Positions 25,003-34,333 of a stretch of 64,000 nucleotides of DNA are shown here, piece by piece. Both the position numbers and the translations under genes were made by a program. Each line of letters begins with the position of its first letter. Position 1 is the first letter of the stretch. The stretch is from Sphingomonas natans (GTDB lineage Bacteria > Pseudomonadota > Alphaproteobacteria > Sphingomonadales > Sphingomonadaceae): assembly GCF_030546695.1 (NCBI RefSeq), contig NZ_JAUOTP010000005.1, positions 248,001 through 312,000 of the forward strand. Direction: 5' to 3'. The notes beneath the pieces were generated by a model, which did no database searches, was not told the origin of the DNA, and worked only from the letters and a program-made list of their open reading frames with translations.

Positions 25003-25569
25003 ATGACCATCGCACTACATCCCGCGCTCGACGCGGATCTGTCGTTTCATCCTACGGCGTTCACCGGCGGCGCGTTAAGCTGCCACTGCCAGGCCGACCC
25101 GGTACGCGTCACAATCGACAGCGCGATCGCCCACAACCATGCATGTGGTTGCACCAAATGCTGGAAGCCGCAGGGCGCCGTCTTCGCGGTCATCGGCGTC
25201 GTCCCTCGCGACGGGGTAACCGTCGTTGCGGGGCAAGAAAAGTTGACCATTGTCGACCAGAAGATGACCATCCAGCGCCATGCCTGCCGCGCGTGCGGCG
25301 TGCATATGTATGGTCGAATCGAAGACCCCAGCCACGCTTTTTTCGGCCTCGACTTCGTCCATGCGGAACTGCTTGACGGAAGCGAAGTACCCCCTCCTGG
25401 CTTTGCCGCCTTCGTCTCGTCAATCATCGAGGGCGGCGTCGACCCGGGCGAGATGAACGCCGTGCGCGAACAGATCAGGCGGCTCGGTCTCGAGCCCTAT
25501 GATTGTCTCGATCCCGTGCTGATGGATACGCTCGCGACGCATGCCTTCAGGCAGCGGCACGCCGCCTGA
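25003..25569 (+). CDS. gfa: S-(hydroxymethyl)glutathione synthase (Gfa)
   Basis: 188-residue zinc protein that speeds condensation of formaldehyde with glutathione. Zinc cysteines are visible at C27, C29, C48, C50, C53, C95 and C98 (SCHCQ, CGCTKC, HACRACGVHM). The length matches Paracoccus-type Gfa. The start at 25003 is preceded by TTGGAG. It lies 32 bases after the dehydrogenase gene and one codon before the hydrolase gene, forming a formaldehyde operon. Confidence 0.93.
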   Translation: MTIALHPALDADLSFHPTAFTGGALSCHCQADPVRVTIDSAIAHNHACGCTKCWKPQGAVFAVIGVVPRDGVTVVAGQEKLTIVDQKMTIQRHACRACGVHMYGRIEDPSHAFFGLDFVHAELLDGSEVPPPGFAAFVSSIIEGGVDPGEMNAVREQIRRLGLEPYDCLDPVLMDTLATHAFRQRHAA

Positions 25570-25570
25570 G

Positions 25571-26434
25571 ATGCTCGAGACGATTTCGACCAATCGGGCC
25601 CACGGCGGCACCCAAAGCGTCTACCGCCACGCGTCCACCGCGACGGGTTCGGAGATGACCTTCTCGGTCTACGTGCCGCCGCATCAGCCCGGACAGAAAC
25701 TGCCGGTCGTCTGGTTTCTTTCGGGGCTTTCCTGCACCCACGCCAATGTGACGGAAAAGGGGGAGTTCCGAGCGGCCTGCGCCGCACTCGGGCTGATTTT
25801 CGTGGCGCCCGACACCAGCCCTCGTGGTGAGTCGGTCCCGGACGACCCGGCAGGAGCTTATGATTTCGGCTTGAGTGCCGGCTTCTACGTGGATGCCACC
25901 GAACCCCCTTTTGCCCGCCAATATCGAATGTGGACCTATGTCACGGAGGAACTGCCAGCGCTTATTTTCGCACATTTTCCGGCCGACCCGGCGATGCAGT
26001 CGATCATGGGTCATTCGATGGGCGGTCACGGTGCGCTGACAATCGGGCTGACCTTTCCTGAGCGCTTCCGCGCGATTTCAGCGTTCGCTCCGATCGTTGC
26101 CCCAAGCCAAGTACCCTGGGGCGAAAAGGCATTGGGGGGCTACTTGGGGGGCGATCGAGAGACATGGCGCCGCCATGATGCGGTTGCGCTTATCGAGGAT
26201 GGCGCGCGGGCTGAAGCCATCCTCGTCGACCAAGGGTTGGCCGACCCGTTTCTAGAGCAGCAGCTGCGACCGGAGCTGTTGGAAGCCGCATGCGCGTCCG
26301 CTGGGATCACGCTCACGCTCACGCGCCGCCCGCATTATGACCATAGTTATTATTTCATTTCGACCTTCATGACCGATCATCTGCGGTGGCACGCGAAGCG
26401 GCTGGATAAGAGTTTGAATGCCGCGCCCGCATGA
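25571..26434 (+). CDS. fghA: S-formylglutathione hydrolase
   Basis: 287-residue esterase D family enzyme that hydrolyses S-formylglutathione to formate and glutathione. Landmarks are PVVWFLSGLSCTHANVTEKG, the nucleophile S149 in GHSMGGHGA and the C-terminal HYDHSYYFISTFM with the catalytic His. The ATG at 25571 immediately follows the Gfa stop; an in-frame start at 25541 inside Gfa is possible. It completes the glutathione-dependent formaldehyde pathway, useful where aromatic O-demethylation releases formaldehyde. Confidence 0.94.
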   Translation: MLETISTNRAHGGTQSVYRHASTATGSEMTFSVYVPPHQPGQKLPVVWFLSGLSCTHANVTEKGEFRAACAALGLIFVAPDTSPRGESVPDDPAGAYDFGLSAGFYVDATEPPFARQYRMWTYVTEELPALIFAHFPADPAMQSIMGHSMGGHGALTIGLTFPERFRAISAFAPIVAPSQVPWGEKALGGYLGGDRETWRRHDAVALIEDGARAEAILVDQGLADPFLEQQLRPELLEAACASAGITLTLTRRPHYDHSYYFISTFMTDHLRWHAKRLDKSLNAAPA

Positions 26435-26446
26435 ACAGCGGACATC

Positions 26447-27355
26447 TCACCCGAGATGCCCGAGCGCGGCTTGCTGGATCAGCTCGTCGACGACATAGCG
26501 CACGCGCGGGCTGAGTCTAGCCCGGCGCGGCCAAACCGCATGGACGTCGACGAGGGCGCCTGCGAAGGCTTCAAGAACCGGCTGCAGCTCCCCGCGCGCC
26601 AACTGGTTGCGAACGATCGACACCGGGACCTGACAGATGCCCAATCCGGCGGTCGCCGCGTCGACCATCGCCTGCCCGTCACTCAGCTGGTGGGTGACAG
26701 GCGGGCTGATGCGCTTCTCCTCGCCGGCTTCTATTACGAACCATGCAAGGGGTGGCCCCTTCGCCGCCCCCAGAACGCACCGGTGGTGACGAAGATCGGC
26801 GAGGCTGGTCGGGACTCCGTGGCGAGCCAGATAGGCCGGAGAGGCGCAGATGATGCGAGGCTGGCTCACAAGATGCCGCGCGACCAGGTTGGTACTGTCC
26901 CTGAGCACACCGAAGCGGATCGCGAGATCTACATCGTCCTGAAGAATGTCGCTGGTGGCGTCCGTGAAGTTCAGCGTTAGGGTCAATTCCGGATGCGCTC
27001 GGGTCAAATCGATCAGGATCGGAAGCAGCACGGCCCGTCCGAATGCGACGGGCATGTCGATATGGAGGCGACCGCTCAAGACCCGGCTGCTCGTTGAAAG
27101 TGCCTCCTGCGCGGCGTTGATTTCCTCGAGTGCCGTCGAGCACGCCGCAAGATAGGCCTCGCCGTCGGCCGTCAGCCGAAATGAGCGCGTTGTTCGGTTG
27201 AACAGCTTCACCCCCAGACGGTCCTCGAGCCGCGCGACGGTTTTGCCGACCGCTGACTTCGTCACGCCCAACCGCTCGGCTGCTAGCGTGAAACTGCCGA
27301 GCCGCGCTGCGGCAACAAAAACCGAAACGCCGGTTAACGGATCAATATCAGCCAT
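26447..27355 (-). CDS. LysR-family regulator, divergent from quinol monooxygenase-like gene
   Basis: 302-residue LysR protein starting MADIDPLTGVSVFVAAARLG, HTH near residues 19-38 (FTLAAERLGVTKSAVGKTVARLE). The effector domain (RLHIDMPVAFGRAVLLPIL) is of the CrgA-like group. It ends 12 bases from the convergent hydrolase stop and is divergent, across 98 bases, from the small monooxygenase gene at 27454, its probable target together with the following dehydrogenase gene. Confidence 0.9.
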   Translation of the reverse strand: MADIDPLTGVSVFVAAARLGSFTLAAERLGVTKSAVGKTVARLEDRLGVKLFNRTTRSFRLTADGEAYLAACSTALEEINAAQEALSTSSRVLSGRLHIDMPVAFGRAVLLPILIDLTRAHPELTLTLNFTDATSDILQDDVDLAIRFGVLRDSTNLVARHLVSQPRIICASPAYLARHGVPTSLADLRHHRCVLGAAKGPPLAWFVIEAGEEKRISPPVTHQLSDGQAMVDAATAGLGICQVPVSIVRNQLARGELQPVLEAFAGALVDVHAVWPRRARLSPRVRYVVDELIQQAALGHLG

Positions 27356-27453
27356 TGTATCTCGCTGGTATACTATTTGTCGCCCGCGCACGGCTTTAAC
27401 GATCCCTGCTCTACGGTAAAGCGGCGAACATAGCTTCAGATAGGATAACCCCC

Positions 27454-27807
27454 ATGCAAAACGAGATTCTCTCCATCTACCATCTCTCGACCCGGCCGGA
27501 GGAATTCGATCAGTTCAAGGCTTTGATCGACAAGATTGTCGCCGCCTCGCATGAGGAGCCGGACACCCTGACCTACGAATATGTCGTCAACGCTGACCGC
27601 ACGGCGGTACATATCGTCGAGCGCTATCGTATGGCCGGCGTACTGCCGCATGTGGAAGAGACGTTCGCTCCCTACGCTGCGGAATTCCTGGCGTTTGCCA
27701 CGATCGACTATCTCTTCGTTTACGGGGAGCCGACCGCTGAGATCCGCAAGAAGCTCGATGGTTTCGGAGCCATCTATTTTGCGCCGTTCGCAGGTTTCAC
27801 CAAATAG
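27454..27807 (+). CDS. Antibiotic-biosynthesis-monooxygenase-domain protein
   Basis: 117-residue ferredoxin-like (dimeric alpha/beta barrel) protein, related to quinol monooxygenase YgiN. The ABM pattern is seen in LSIYHLSTRPEEFDQFKALIDKIV, HEEPDTLTYEYVVN and VHIVERYRMAGVLPHVE. Such proteins oxidise quinols without added cofactors, or act in unknown small reactions. No cofactor-binding motif is present. It precedes a short-chain dehydrogenase gene by 170 bases on the same strand. Confidence 0.8.
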   Translation: MQNEILSIYHLSTRPEEFDQFKALIDKIVAASHEEPDTLTYEYVVNADRTAVHIVERYRMAGVLPHVEETFAPYAAEFLAFATIDYLFVYGEPTAEIRKKLDGFGAIYFAPFAGFTK

Positions 27808-27977
27808 GATCCCGCAATTACAAATGCGGAAGCTGCGTGATCACAGCAGCCGATCAATGACCTACATCAACTTTAGGTCGCAGCAGCGCACGCCCGGCAC
27901 GCCAACATCATCATCAGTGGAATCGTCGTCGCGCTATCGTCCTGCGGCCGACACTCTGCGAGACAAAGGAACAATGG

Positions 27978-28664
27978 ATGAGCAATTTCAAGACCGCCCT
28001 CGTCGCGGGGGCATCACGCGGGATCGGCCTGGGCCTTGTCCGGGAGTATCTGAGCCGCGGCTGGACTGTCGTCGCGACCGAACGGCAGCCGGGTGCTTCG
28101 GCAGACCTGGCGGCGCTCGCTTGTGACGCACTGCGCGTCGAAGCGCTCGACATCAATGAAGAGGCCAGCATCGCGTCGCTCGCCGGGCGCCTGTCGGCGA
28201 CGAGCCTCGATCTCTTGTTTGTGAACGCCGGCGTAAGCGACGATCCCACGACGCCCATCGGAGAGGTCACCACGGAAGAATTCGACCGGGTGATGCGCAC
28301 CAACGCGCTGGGGCCAATGCGAGTCATCGAACAGTTGAGCGATCGTGTGAGGCCAAACGGGACTATCGCCGCAATGACGTCAGCGCTCGGAAGCATCTCC
28401 GTCGAACCGGCCGTCAGCTACGAGCTCTACGGCGCTAGCAAGGCCGCGCTGAACCGCCTTTTGCGCGGCTACGCGGTCCGCGCTGGTGGTGATCGCGCCG
28501 TGCTCGCGATTATGCCCGGCTGGGTGAAGACAGACATGGGCGGCGACCAGGCACCGCTCGAGGTCGAGACGAGCGTCCGCGGCATCGCGGACGCGATCGA
28601 GGCTCGGGCCGGCAGCCGCGGCAGCTGCTTCATCGATTATCAGAACAGCGTTCTGCCGTGGTGA
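27978..28664 (+). CDS. Short-chain dehydrogenase/reductase
   Basis: 228-residue classical SDR. The NAD(P) motif is GASRGIGLG (about residues 11-19), NAGVSDD follows, and the catalytic Y-x3-K is YGASK. The sequence around MPGWVKTDMGG is typical of the csgA-like/carbonyl-reductase group. The substrate is unknown. It probably shares the promoter of the preceding gene. Confidence 0.87.
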   Translation: MSNFKTALVAGASRGIGLGLVREYLSRGWTVVATERQPGASADLAALACDALRVEALDINEEASIASLAGRLSATSLDLLFVNAGVSDDPTTPIGEVTTEEFDRVMRTNALGPMRVIEQLSDRVRPNGTIAAMTSALGSISVEPAVSYELYGASKAALNRLLRGYAVRAGGDRAVLAIMPGWVKTDMGGDQAPLEVETSVRGIADAIEARAGSRGSCFIDYQNSVLPW

Positions 28665-29572
28665 CAGCCGGCAAATCCAACGCGATGCGCCGCGCCTGGC
28701 GGGTGTAGCCCTGCTCCTTGGGCCGGTCATTCGGGCCGGTCCGACGTGCGGAGGTGGCGATCGCTCGCGCCCTCGTCTCTACACATGTCGTGCCGCAATG
28801 AGCGAACGGAAGCTGCGCGGTATCTATGCCCCGGGGCCGCGTGTTTGAACCGGGGGCTGGGCCAGTTCGGTCGGGGCGGCGCCGCTGCGCATCCAACAAG
28901 GCGTTGCGTCCGGCCCGCCCGAGGGCGCCGTCGCGGCATCGTACTATGTGAGCTCCGTCAAATGCAGCAACCCTGCCGGTATCGGGTTGCTGATCTGGCC
29001 GGTTTCAGACCCGGCGGAACCGACGTCGCTCAAAACCGATCGCGTGCCGCGGAGCGAGAGATATTCGTGACCCGAAAGCGGCAGTTTTTTTACCGAACAG
29101 TGTCGAAAGCCGGCGCGACCTCTCCATGTTTTGCAGCACCGTTTACCCGACGGCTGCCCCGGATTTACTGATGGCAAGTGGCGTCATCGCCCGCCCCGTC
29201 CTCGTCGATCGACACTTTGAAGGTATCGGCCGCATACGGGATCTGTATTGGACGGCATTTCACGGCCCCCGTTACCTTCCCCAATGCTGAACCGTCCAAA
29301 GTCGGTCGCAATATCACGATGACCAACATCGTAAGTAATGGAGAGGAGGCGATCGGCTGACCACAACAACTGGATATCCAGTCTCACGAAAATTGGCACG
29401 CGGACGAACCTTCGAATAGAGGATCGTCACTCTTGTACGCGCGTCGGCGTTGTGCCGGGACGTTGTCTACTCTGACTTCCAGTATTGGGTCGGCCAATCC
29501 GAAAACATCACAACAATAACGCCCCGCGCCGCGCATCATCTTGAGCGCAGGCCGGGCGAAAAGGAGGGAAGA
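28665..29572. other. Long gap before TonB receptor 2, no gene recognised
   Basis: About 908 bases. It contains several short frames on both strands, Arg-rich and without family features. A 9-base direct repeat GGGCCGGTC occurs at about 28721 and 28734. A poly-T tract follows GCGGCAG at about 29080-29090. The last 150 bases probably contain the receptor promoter and end in a strong ribosome site (AAGGAGGGAAG). The low coding signal suggests decayed or inserted DNA. Confidence 0.4.
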
Positions 29573-32089
29573 ATGATCCAAAAGCCGAACCTTGCGACCC
29601 GGCTGCAACGCACAGCGTCAGCAACTTCGCTCGCCATCGCATTGGGCTGTACTCCAACCGTGGCATCGGCGCAAAGCGCTCCCGACGTGACCGCGACGCT
29701 GCCACCTGCAGCCGCGACGGACGGCAGTCCTGCCGGTGGCATCGGCGACATCATCGTAACGGCACGGCGCCGCGAGGAAAGTATTCAGAATGTGCCGATC
29801 TCAGTTGCTGCTTTTGGCGGCAATACGCTTGCCGAGCGCCAGATTGATTCCGCCGATAAGCTCACGCAACTCGCGCCGAACGTGCAGTTCAGCGCTGTCG
29901 CCCCCGCCTCCGGCAACAGCTCCTCGTCCGCAATCTTCATCCGCGGCGTGGGGCAAACCGACTTCCTCGCTTCAACTGATCCAGGCGTGGGTTTCTATGT
30001 TGACGGAGTCTATTTCGCCCGCGCGAGTGGGACAGCTATCTCGCTGTTGGATGTAGACCGCGTCGAAGTTCTGCGTGGCCCGCAGGGAACATTGTTCGGC
30101 CGCAACACCGTCGGCGGCGCCATCCAGATTTTCTCGGCTCGCCCCAATTTCAACGGCGTGTCGGGAAACATCGGAGCTACTCTGGGCGATTATAGTCGGC
30201 GCGATGTCAAGGGCGTGTTGAATCTTCCGATCACCGATACGTTGGCGCTCCGTTTCGCAGCAACCAAGCGTGATCGCAAAGGCTACGTGACCAATATCTT
30301 GAGCGGTCGCCATCTTGGCGACGTCGATACCTTCGCCGGCCGCGCAAGTCTCCTGTGGAAGCCCAGCGACAAATTCGAAGCCCTGCTCATCGGGGACTAT
30401 ACCCGCGACAGTGTCAACGGATCACCGACCGTGTTCGGCGGCATCAACACGAGCGCCGCCTTCGTCCGGTTTGCGTCTGCAATCGCCGGCTGCCCCGGTT
30501 TCGCGCTGACGACACCTGTCACCCTCGTCCCCGAGAATAATGACCGCCGTTGCGCCAACAACCAGTATCTGGCGCTTGGGCCGTACAAGGTCGCATCCGA
30601 GGCGCCCAGCAAGTCACAGCTCGAAATGTACGGCGCCGGGCTGACACTCAAATATGAGCCCGCGGACTGGATAAGCGTCAAGTCCATAACGGCCTATCGA
30701 AAGACGAAGCCCTTTTCAATTCGAGATGCCGACAATACGCCACTCCTGATCCTAGAGACGGTTAACAAGGATAATATCAAGCAGTTTACGCAAGAAGTTC
30801 AGTTTGTGGGAGAAACTGCAAACAGCCGCCTTAAGTATCTATTTGGTGCATATTATTTCCGCGAGACTGACTATCAGTTCTACCCGGTCTTCCTGCCTTC
30901 CCAAATCAGTGCCACGACCGGCGAGGAATTGCGGGTCGGCGGCCTCAACAACAACGCTTCTATCAAGAACCAGTCGATCGCGCTATTCACTCAGGAGTCG
31001 TTCGCGGTCACGGATAAGCTGAACGTAACGGTCGGCCTGCGCTACACGCGGGACAAAAAGGAGGCGACTCCGTACGAGACCGCTGCCGGCTCGGGTTACG
31101 GCTATACGAATGTCGGCTACAACGTCGCCTACCCCGCCCCGTTAAATGCCCAGATGGTATGCCTAGGCGCTCCGCGCACCGGTGCGCCGGCCGCCGCCTG
31201 CAGGGGGTCAAACATCTATCTGTTCAATCCGGTGTTGAACTCCAAGACGAGCAGCAAGGTGACGCCTGCCGCGACGCTGCAATATCAGTGGACACCCGAG
31301 CTTATGACTTATGCGAGCTATTCGCAGGGCTTCAAAAGCGGCGGGTTCAACACGCGTATCGTTCAGCCTGTGATTTCGGCGAACGCGCCGACCGGGCGCG
31401 AATTCCTGCCGGAGTTTGACCCGGAAAGGGTCGCAACCTACGAGCTCGGCGGCAAATTGTTGGTCGGTCGGACGTTGCGGCTCTCGGTGGCCGGATTCCA
31501 CTCGAAATATGACGATATCCAGATCGTTGTTCGTGAGGGTGTCGCACCCGTGGTACGCAACGCTGGCAAGGCAACGATCAATGGCTTCGAGGTCGAAGGC
31601 ACATTCAGCCCCATATCACCGATGCTGATCAACTTCGGCGTCGGCTATACGCATTTCGAATATGACAGCTTTACGCCCGCGCTCCTTGCCGGTCAGATCG
31701 GGTTGGCGCCGCATGCGCTGGGCGTCGTCGATCTCGATGACAAGCAGGCTTATTCGCCGGATTGGAGCCTAAACGGCGGCGTCGCGTACCGCGTCCCTGT
31801 CGGGCAAGGCGCGATCACGCCTCGGGCCGACGTCGCGTTCCGGAGCAAGACCTACTTCGATGCGCCGAATACCGAGCAGATCGCTCAGGGCAAATACGCG
31901 CTGGTCAATATCAGCATTCGCTATCAAGCACCCGAAAATCGGTTCAGCGTGGCGGCCGGCATCACAAACCTGACCGATAAGGCGTATCGGGGCAGCGGCA
32001 ACTCCTCTCTCACCGCCTCCTCCGGCTATGCCGAAGTCACTTACGGCCCACCGCGGATGTTCACGGTGGAAGGCACTTATAATTTCTGA
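29573..32089 (+). CDS. TonB-dependent outer-membrane receptor 2
   Basis: 838-residue receptor. Signal peptide about 1-34 (SLAIALGCTPTVASAQ), TonB-box-like IGDIIVTARRREESIQ, plug domain with VPISVAAFGG, GFYVDGVYFARASG and LRGPQGTLFGRNTVGGAIQIF, then beta-barrel ending EGTYNF. The ATG at 29573 has AAGGAGGGAAG. It is followed by an EamA-family permease gene and the benzoate/catechol gene train lies beyond in the opposite direction, so it may import an aromatic acid. The ligand is not deducible. Confidence 0.93.
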   Translation: MIQKPNLATRLQRTASATSLAIALGCTPTVASAQSAPDVTATLPPAAATDGSPAGGIGDIIVTARRREESIQNVPISVAAFGGNTLAERQIDSADKLTQLAPNVQFSAVAPASGNSSSSAIFIRGVGQTDFLASTDPGVGFYVDGVYFARASGTAISLLDVDRVEVLRGPQGTLFGRNTVGGAIQIFSARPNFNGVSGNIGATLGDYSRRDVKGVLNLPITDTLALRFAATKRDRKGYVTNILSGRHLGDVDTFAGRASLLWKPSDKFEALLIGDYTRDSVNGSPTVFGGINTSAAFVRFASAIAGCPGFALTTPVTLVPENNDRRCANNQYLALGPYKVASEAPSKSQLEMYGAGLTLKYEPADWISVKSITAYRKTKPFSIRDADNTPLLILETVNKDNIKQFTQEVQFVGETANSRLKYLFGAYYFRETDYQFYPVFLPSQISATTGEELRVGGLNNNASIKNQSIALFTQESFAVTDKLNVTVGLRYTRDKKEATPYETAAGSGYGYTNVGYNVAYPAPLNAQMVCLGAPRTGAPAAACRGSNIYLFNPVLNSKTSSKVTPAATLQYQWTPELMTYASYSQGFKSGGFNTRIVQPVISANAPTGREFLPEFDPERVATYELGGKLLVGRTLRLSVAGFHSKYDDIQIVVREGVAPVVRNAGKATINGFEVEGTFSPISPMLINFGVGYTHFEYDSFTPALLAGQIGLAPHALGVVDLDDKQAYSPDWSLNGGVAYRVPVGQGAITPRADVAFRSKTYFDAPNTEQIAQGKYALVNISIRYQAPENRFSVAAGITNLTDKAYRGSGNSSLTASSGYAEVTYGPPRMFTVEGTYNF

Positions 32090-32105
32090 AGACATCTCCC
32101 TCCAG

Positions 32106-32996
32106 GTGACGACGAGGCCAGCCTCGCCGTCGCACTGCCTCGAGACGGCCGCCCCGATGCTGTTCGTTAGCATCTGGGCGACCGGCTTTTTGGTCGCACG
32201 GCTCATCGGCGGACACGCCGACCCGTTGACGTTTCTGACGATTCGCTTCGCGCTTACGGCCTGCATCTTCGTAGCGCTGACGATGGCCGCGGGCATATCC
32301 TGGCCAAGGTCGCCGAGGGTTTGGCGTGATTGTGCCCTCGCCGGAGCCCTCATGCAGGGTGTCTATCTTGCGGGCGTCTTTTGGTCGGTGAGCCATGGAT
32401 TGCCTGCAGCTGTCTGCGCGCTGATCACCGGCCTGCAGCCGCTGCTGACGGCCGCTTTGGCGGAGCCCCTGCTCGGCGAGCGCGTCACGCGCAAGCAATG
32501 GCTCGGCATCCTGATCGGCTTCGTCGGTGCAGGCTTGGTCTTAGTGCCGCAATTTGCCTCGTCCCTTCACTCTGCAGCGCCGATTACGATCGCGCTCGCC
32601 GGCATCGCGACGGTCGCCATCACCTTGGGCACGATCTGGCAAAAGCATACGGGCAGCCGGATCGACCTTCGCGCCGGCGCCGCGATCCAATTTGGTGCAT
32701 CGGCGGTCATCGTGGGAGCGCTGGCTGCTCTGACCGAGGTGGGCCGCTTCGACATGACATGGCAGGCCATCGTCGGGCTCGGCTGGTCGGTCGCCGGCCT
32801 GTCTGTCGGCGGCATGACGTTGCTGCTCCTCATGATCGGACGCAGCGCGGTCTCGTCTGTCGCGTCGATGTTCTACCTTGTCCCTCCGGTCGTCGCGATT
32901 ATTGCCTTCGCGATCTTCGGCGAAGCCCTGACCATCCTGCAGATCTGCGGTCTCGTGACGGCGGCCATCGGGGTTGCGGTTGCGACTCGCGTATAA
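32106..32996 (+). CDS. EamA/DMT-family permease
   Basis: About 296 residues with ten predicted hydrophobic segments and two EamA repeats, the drug/metabolite transporter pattern (APMLFVSIWATGFLVARL opening; later FYLVPPVVAIIAFAIFGE). The GTG at 32106 avoids overlap with the receptor gene, but the start is uncertain; an ATG at 32158 would remove about 17 residues. Members usually export metabolites or amino acids. It is 16 bases behind the receptor gene and probably co-transcribed with it. Confidence 0.8.
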   Translation: MTTRPASPSHCLETAAPMLFVSIWATGFLVARLIGGHADPLTFLTIRFALTACIFVALTMAAGISWPRSPRVWRDCALAGALMQGVYLAGVFWSVSHGLPAAVCALITGLQPLLTAALAEPLLGERVTRKQWLGILIGFVGAGLVLVPQFASSLHSAAPITIALAGIATVAITLGTIWQKHTGSRIDLRAGAAIQFGASAVIVGALAALTEVGRFDMTWQAIVGLGWSVAGLSVGGMTLLLLMIGRSAVSSVASMFYLVPPVVAIIAFAIFGEALTILQICGLVTAAIGVAVATRV

Positions 32997-33124
32997 GTCA
33001 CAGCGACAGGCCTCAGCAGCGAAGCAGCGCGTGATAACGGAATTTTCCTACCGCTTCGATCAGATCCACAGCTTCGATCTGCCGGAGGCGCTCGCAGCGA
33101 TGCGGACGACCGACAGCGGGTGGA

Positions 33125-34327
33125 TCAGACCCGCTCCAGCATGAGCGCGAGCCCCTGGCCGACACCGATGCACATGAAGGCCAGCGCATAGCGCCCGCCG
33201 CTACGGTGCAGCTCTTCGACTGCGGTCATGGCAATCCTCGCACCGGACATTCCAAGCGGATGACCGAGCGCGATCGCGCCGCCGTTGCGATTGACGCGGG
33301 GATCATCCTGCTCGACGCCCAAGTCACGTAGCGTCGCAATCGCCTGACTGGCGAACGCCTCGTTGAGCTCGATCACGTCGAGCTTGTCGATGCCAATGCC
33401 GGTGCGGTGGGACAGCTTGCGTGCCGCCTCGATTGGTCCGACCCCCATAATTCTGGGCGCCACGCCGGCGGCCGCCATCCCCAAGATACGCGCTCGCGGG
33501 CTCAAGCCCTGCTTGGCGGCCGCGCTTTCCGAGGCAATCAGCATCGCGGCTGAACCGTCATTCAAACCCGAGGCGTTGCCCGCGGTGACGGTTCCATCAC
33601 TGCGTATGACCGGCTTGAGTCTCGCCAACGCCTCAGCGCTCGTCGCGCGCGGATGCTCGTCTGTGTCGAAGATGATCGGATCGCCGCGTTTCTGGGCGAG
33701 CGTGACGGACACAATCTCCGCAGCCATGCGCCCGCTGGCAATCGCGCGCGCCGCCTTTTCCTGGCTGGCAAGCGCAAAGCGATCCTGGTCGTCCCGGCTC
33801 ACCCGCCACAGCTCGGCGACATTCTCACCCGTCTGGGGCATCGTATCGACGCCATAGGCCGCACGCATGGCCGGATTGACGAACCGCCAACCGAGTGTGG
33901 TGTCCTCGATCGTCTGTGTGCGATCGAAGGGTGCCGACGCCTTGCCCATCACATAGGGCGCCCGCGTCATGCTCTCCACGCCGCCGGCGATCAGAAAGGT
34001 CGCATCGCCCGAGCGAATGGCCTGGGCGGCGATCCCGACGGCGTTGAGGCCCGAAGCACAGAGCCGGTTCACCGTCGCGCCCGGGACTGCCTCGGGCAGT
34101 CCACTGAGCAGAACCGCCATTCGCGCTACGTTGCGATTGTCTTCGCCCGCCTGGTTCGCACAGCCGAGCAGCGTGTCATCGAGGGCAGCCCAGTCGACAT
34201 CGGGGTTACGCGCCATCAAGGCGCGGATCGGGATTGCCGCCAGATCGTCAGCCCTTACCGACGAGAGCGCGCCGTTGAGCTTGCCGATAGGCGTCCGGAT
34301 CGCGTCACAAATGAAGGCGTCTGCCAT
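33125..34327 (-). CDS. pcaF: 3-oxoadipyl-CoA thiolase
   Basis: 400-residue thiolase that splits 3-oxoadipyl-CoA with CoA into succinyl-CoA and acetyl-CoA. The acylated nucleophile is C90 (NRLCASGLNAVG), with GHPLGMSGAR and CIGVGQG blocks carrying the catalytic His and second Cys. It is the last gene of the benzoate train and starts six bases after the preceding pcaD-like stop. Context supports the 3-oxoadipyl substrate over acetoacetyl-CoA. Confidence 0.94.
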   Translation of the reverse strand: MADAFICDAIRTPIGKLNGALSSVRADDLAAIPIRALMARNPDVDWAALDDTLLGCANQAGEDNRNVARMAVLLSGLPEAVPGATVNRLCASGLNAVGIAAQAIRSGDATFLIAGGVESMTRAPYVMGKASAPFDRTQTIEDTTLGWRFVNPAMRAAYGVDTMPQTGENVAELWRVSRDDQDRFALASQEKAARAIASGRMAAEIVSVTLAQKRGDPIIFDTDEHPRATSAEALARLKPVIRSDGTVTAGNASGLNDGSAAMLIASESAAAKQGLSPRARILGMAAAGVAPRIMGVGPIEAARKLSHRTGIGIDKLDVIELNEAFASQAIATLRDLGVEQDDPRVNRNGGAIALGHPLGMSGARIAMTAVEELHRSGGRYALAFMCIGVGQGLALMLERV

Positions 34328-34333
34328 GAAACC

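Noticed and set aside
28715-28745. Direct repeat GGGCCGGTC as a possible repeat element or attachment site
   Set aside because: Only two short copies separated by four bases, no flanking mobile genes or integrase; likely chance in GC-rich DNA.
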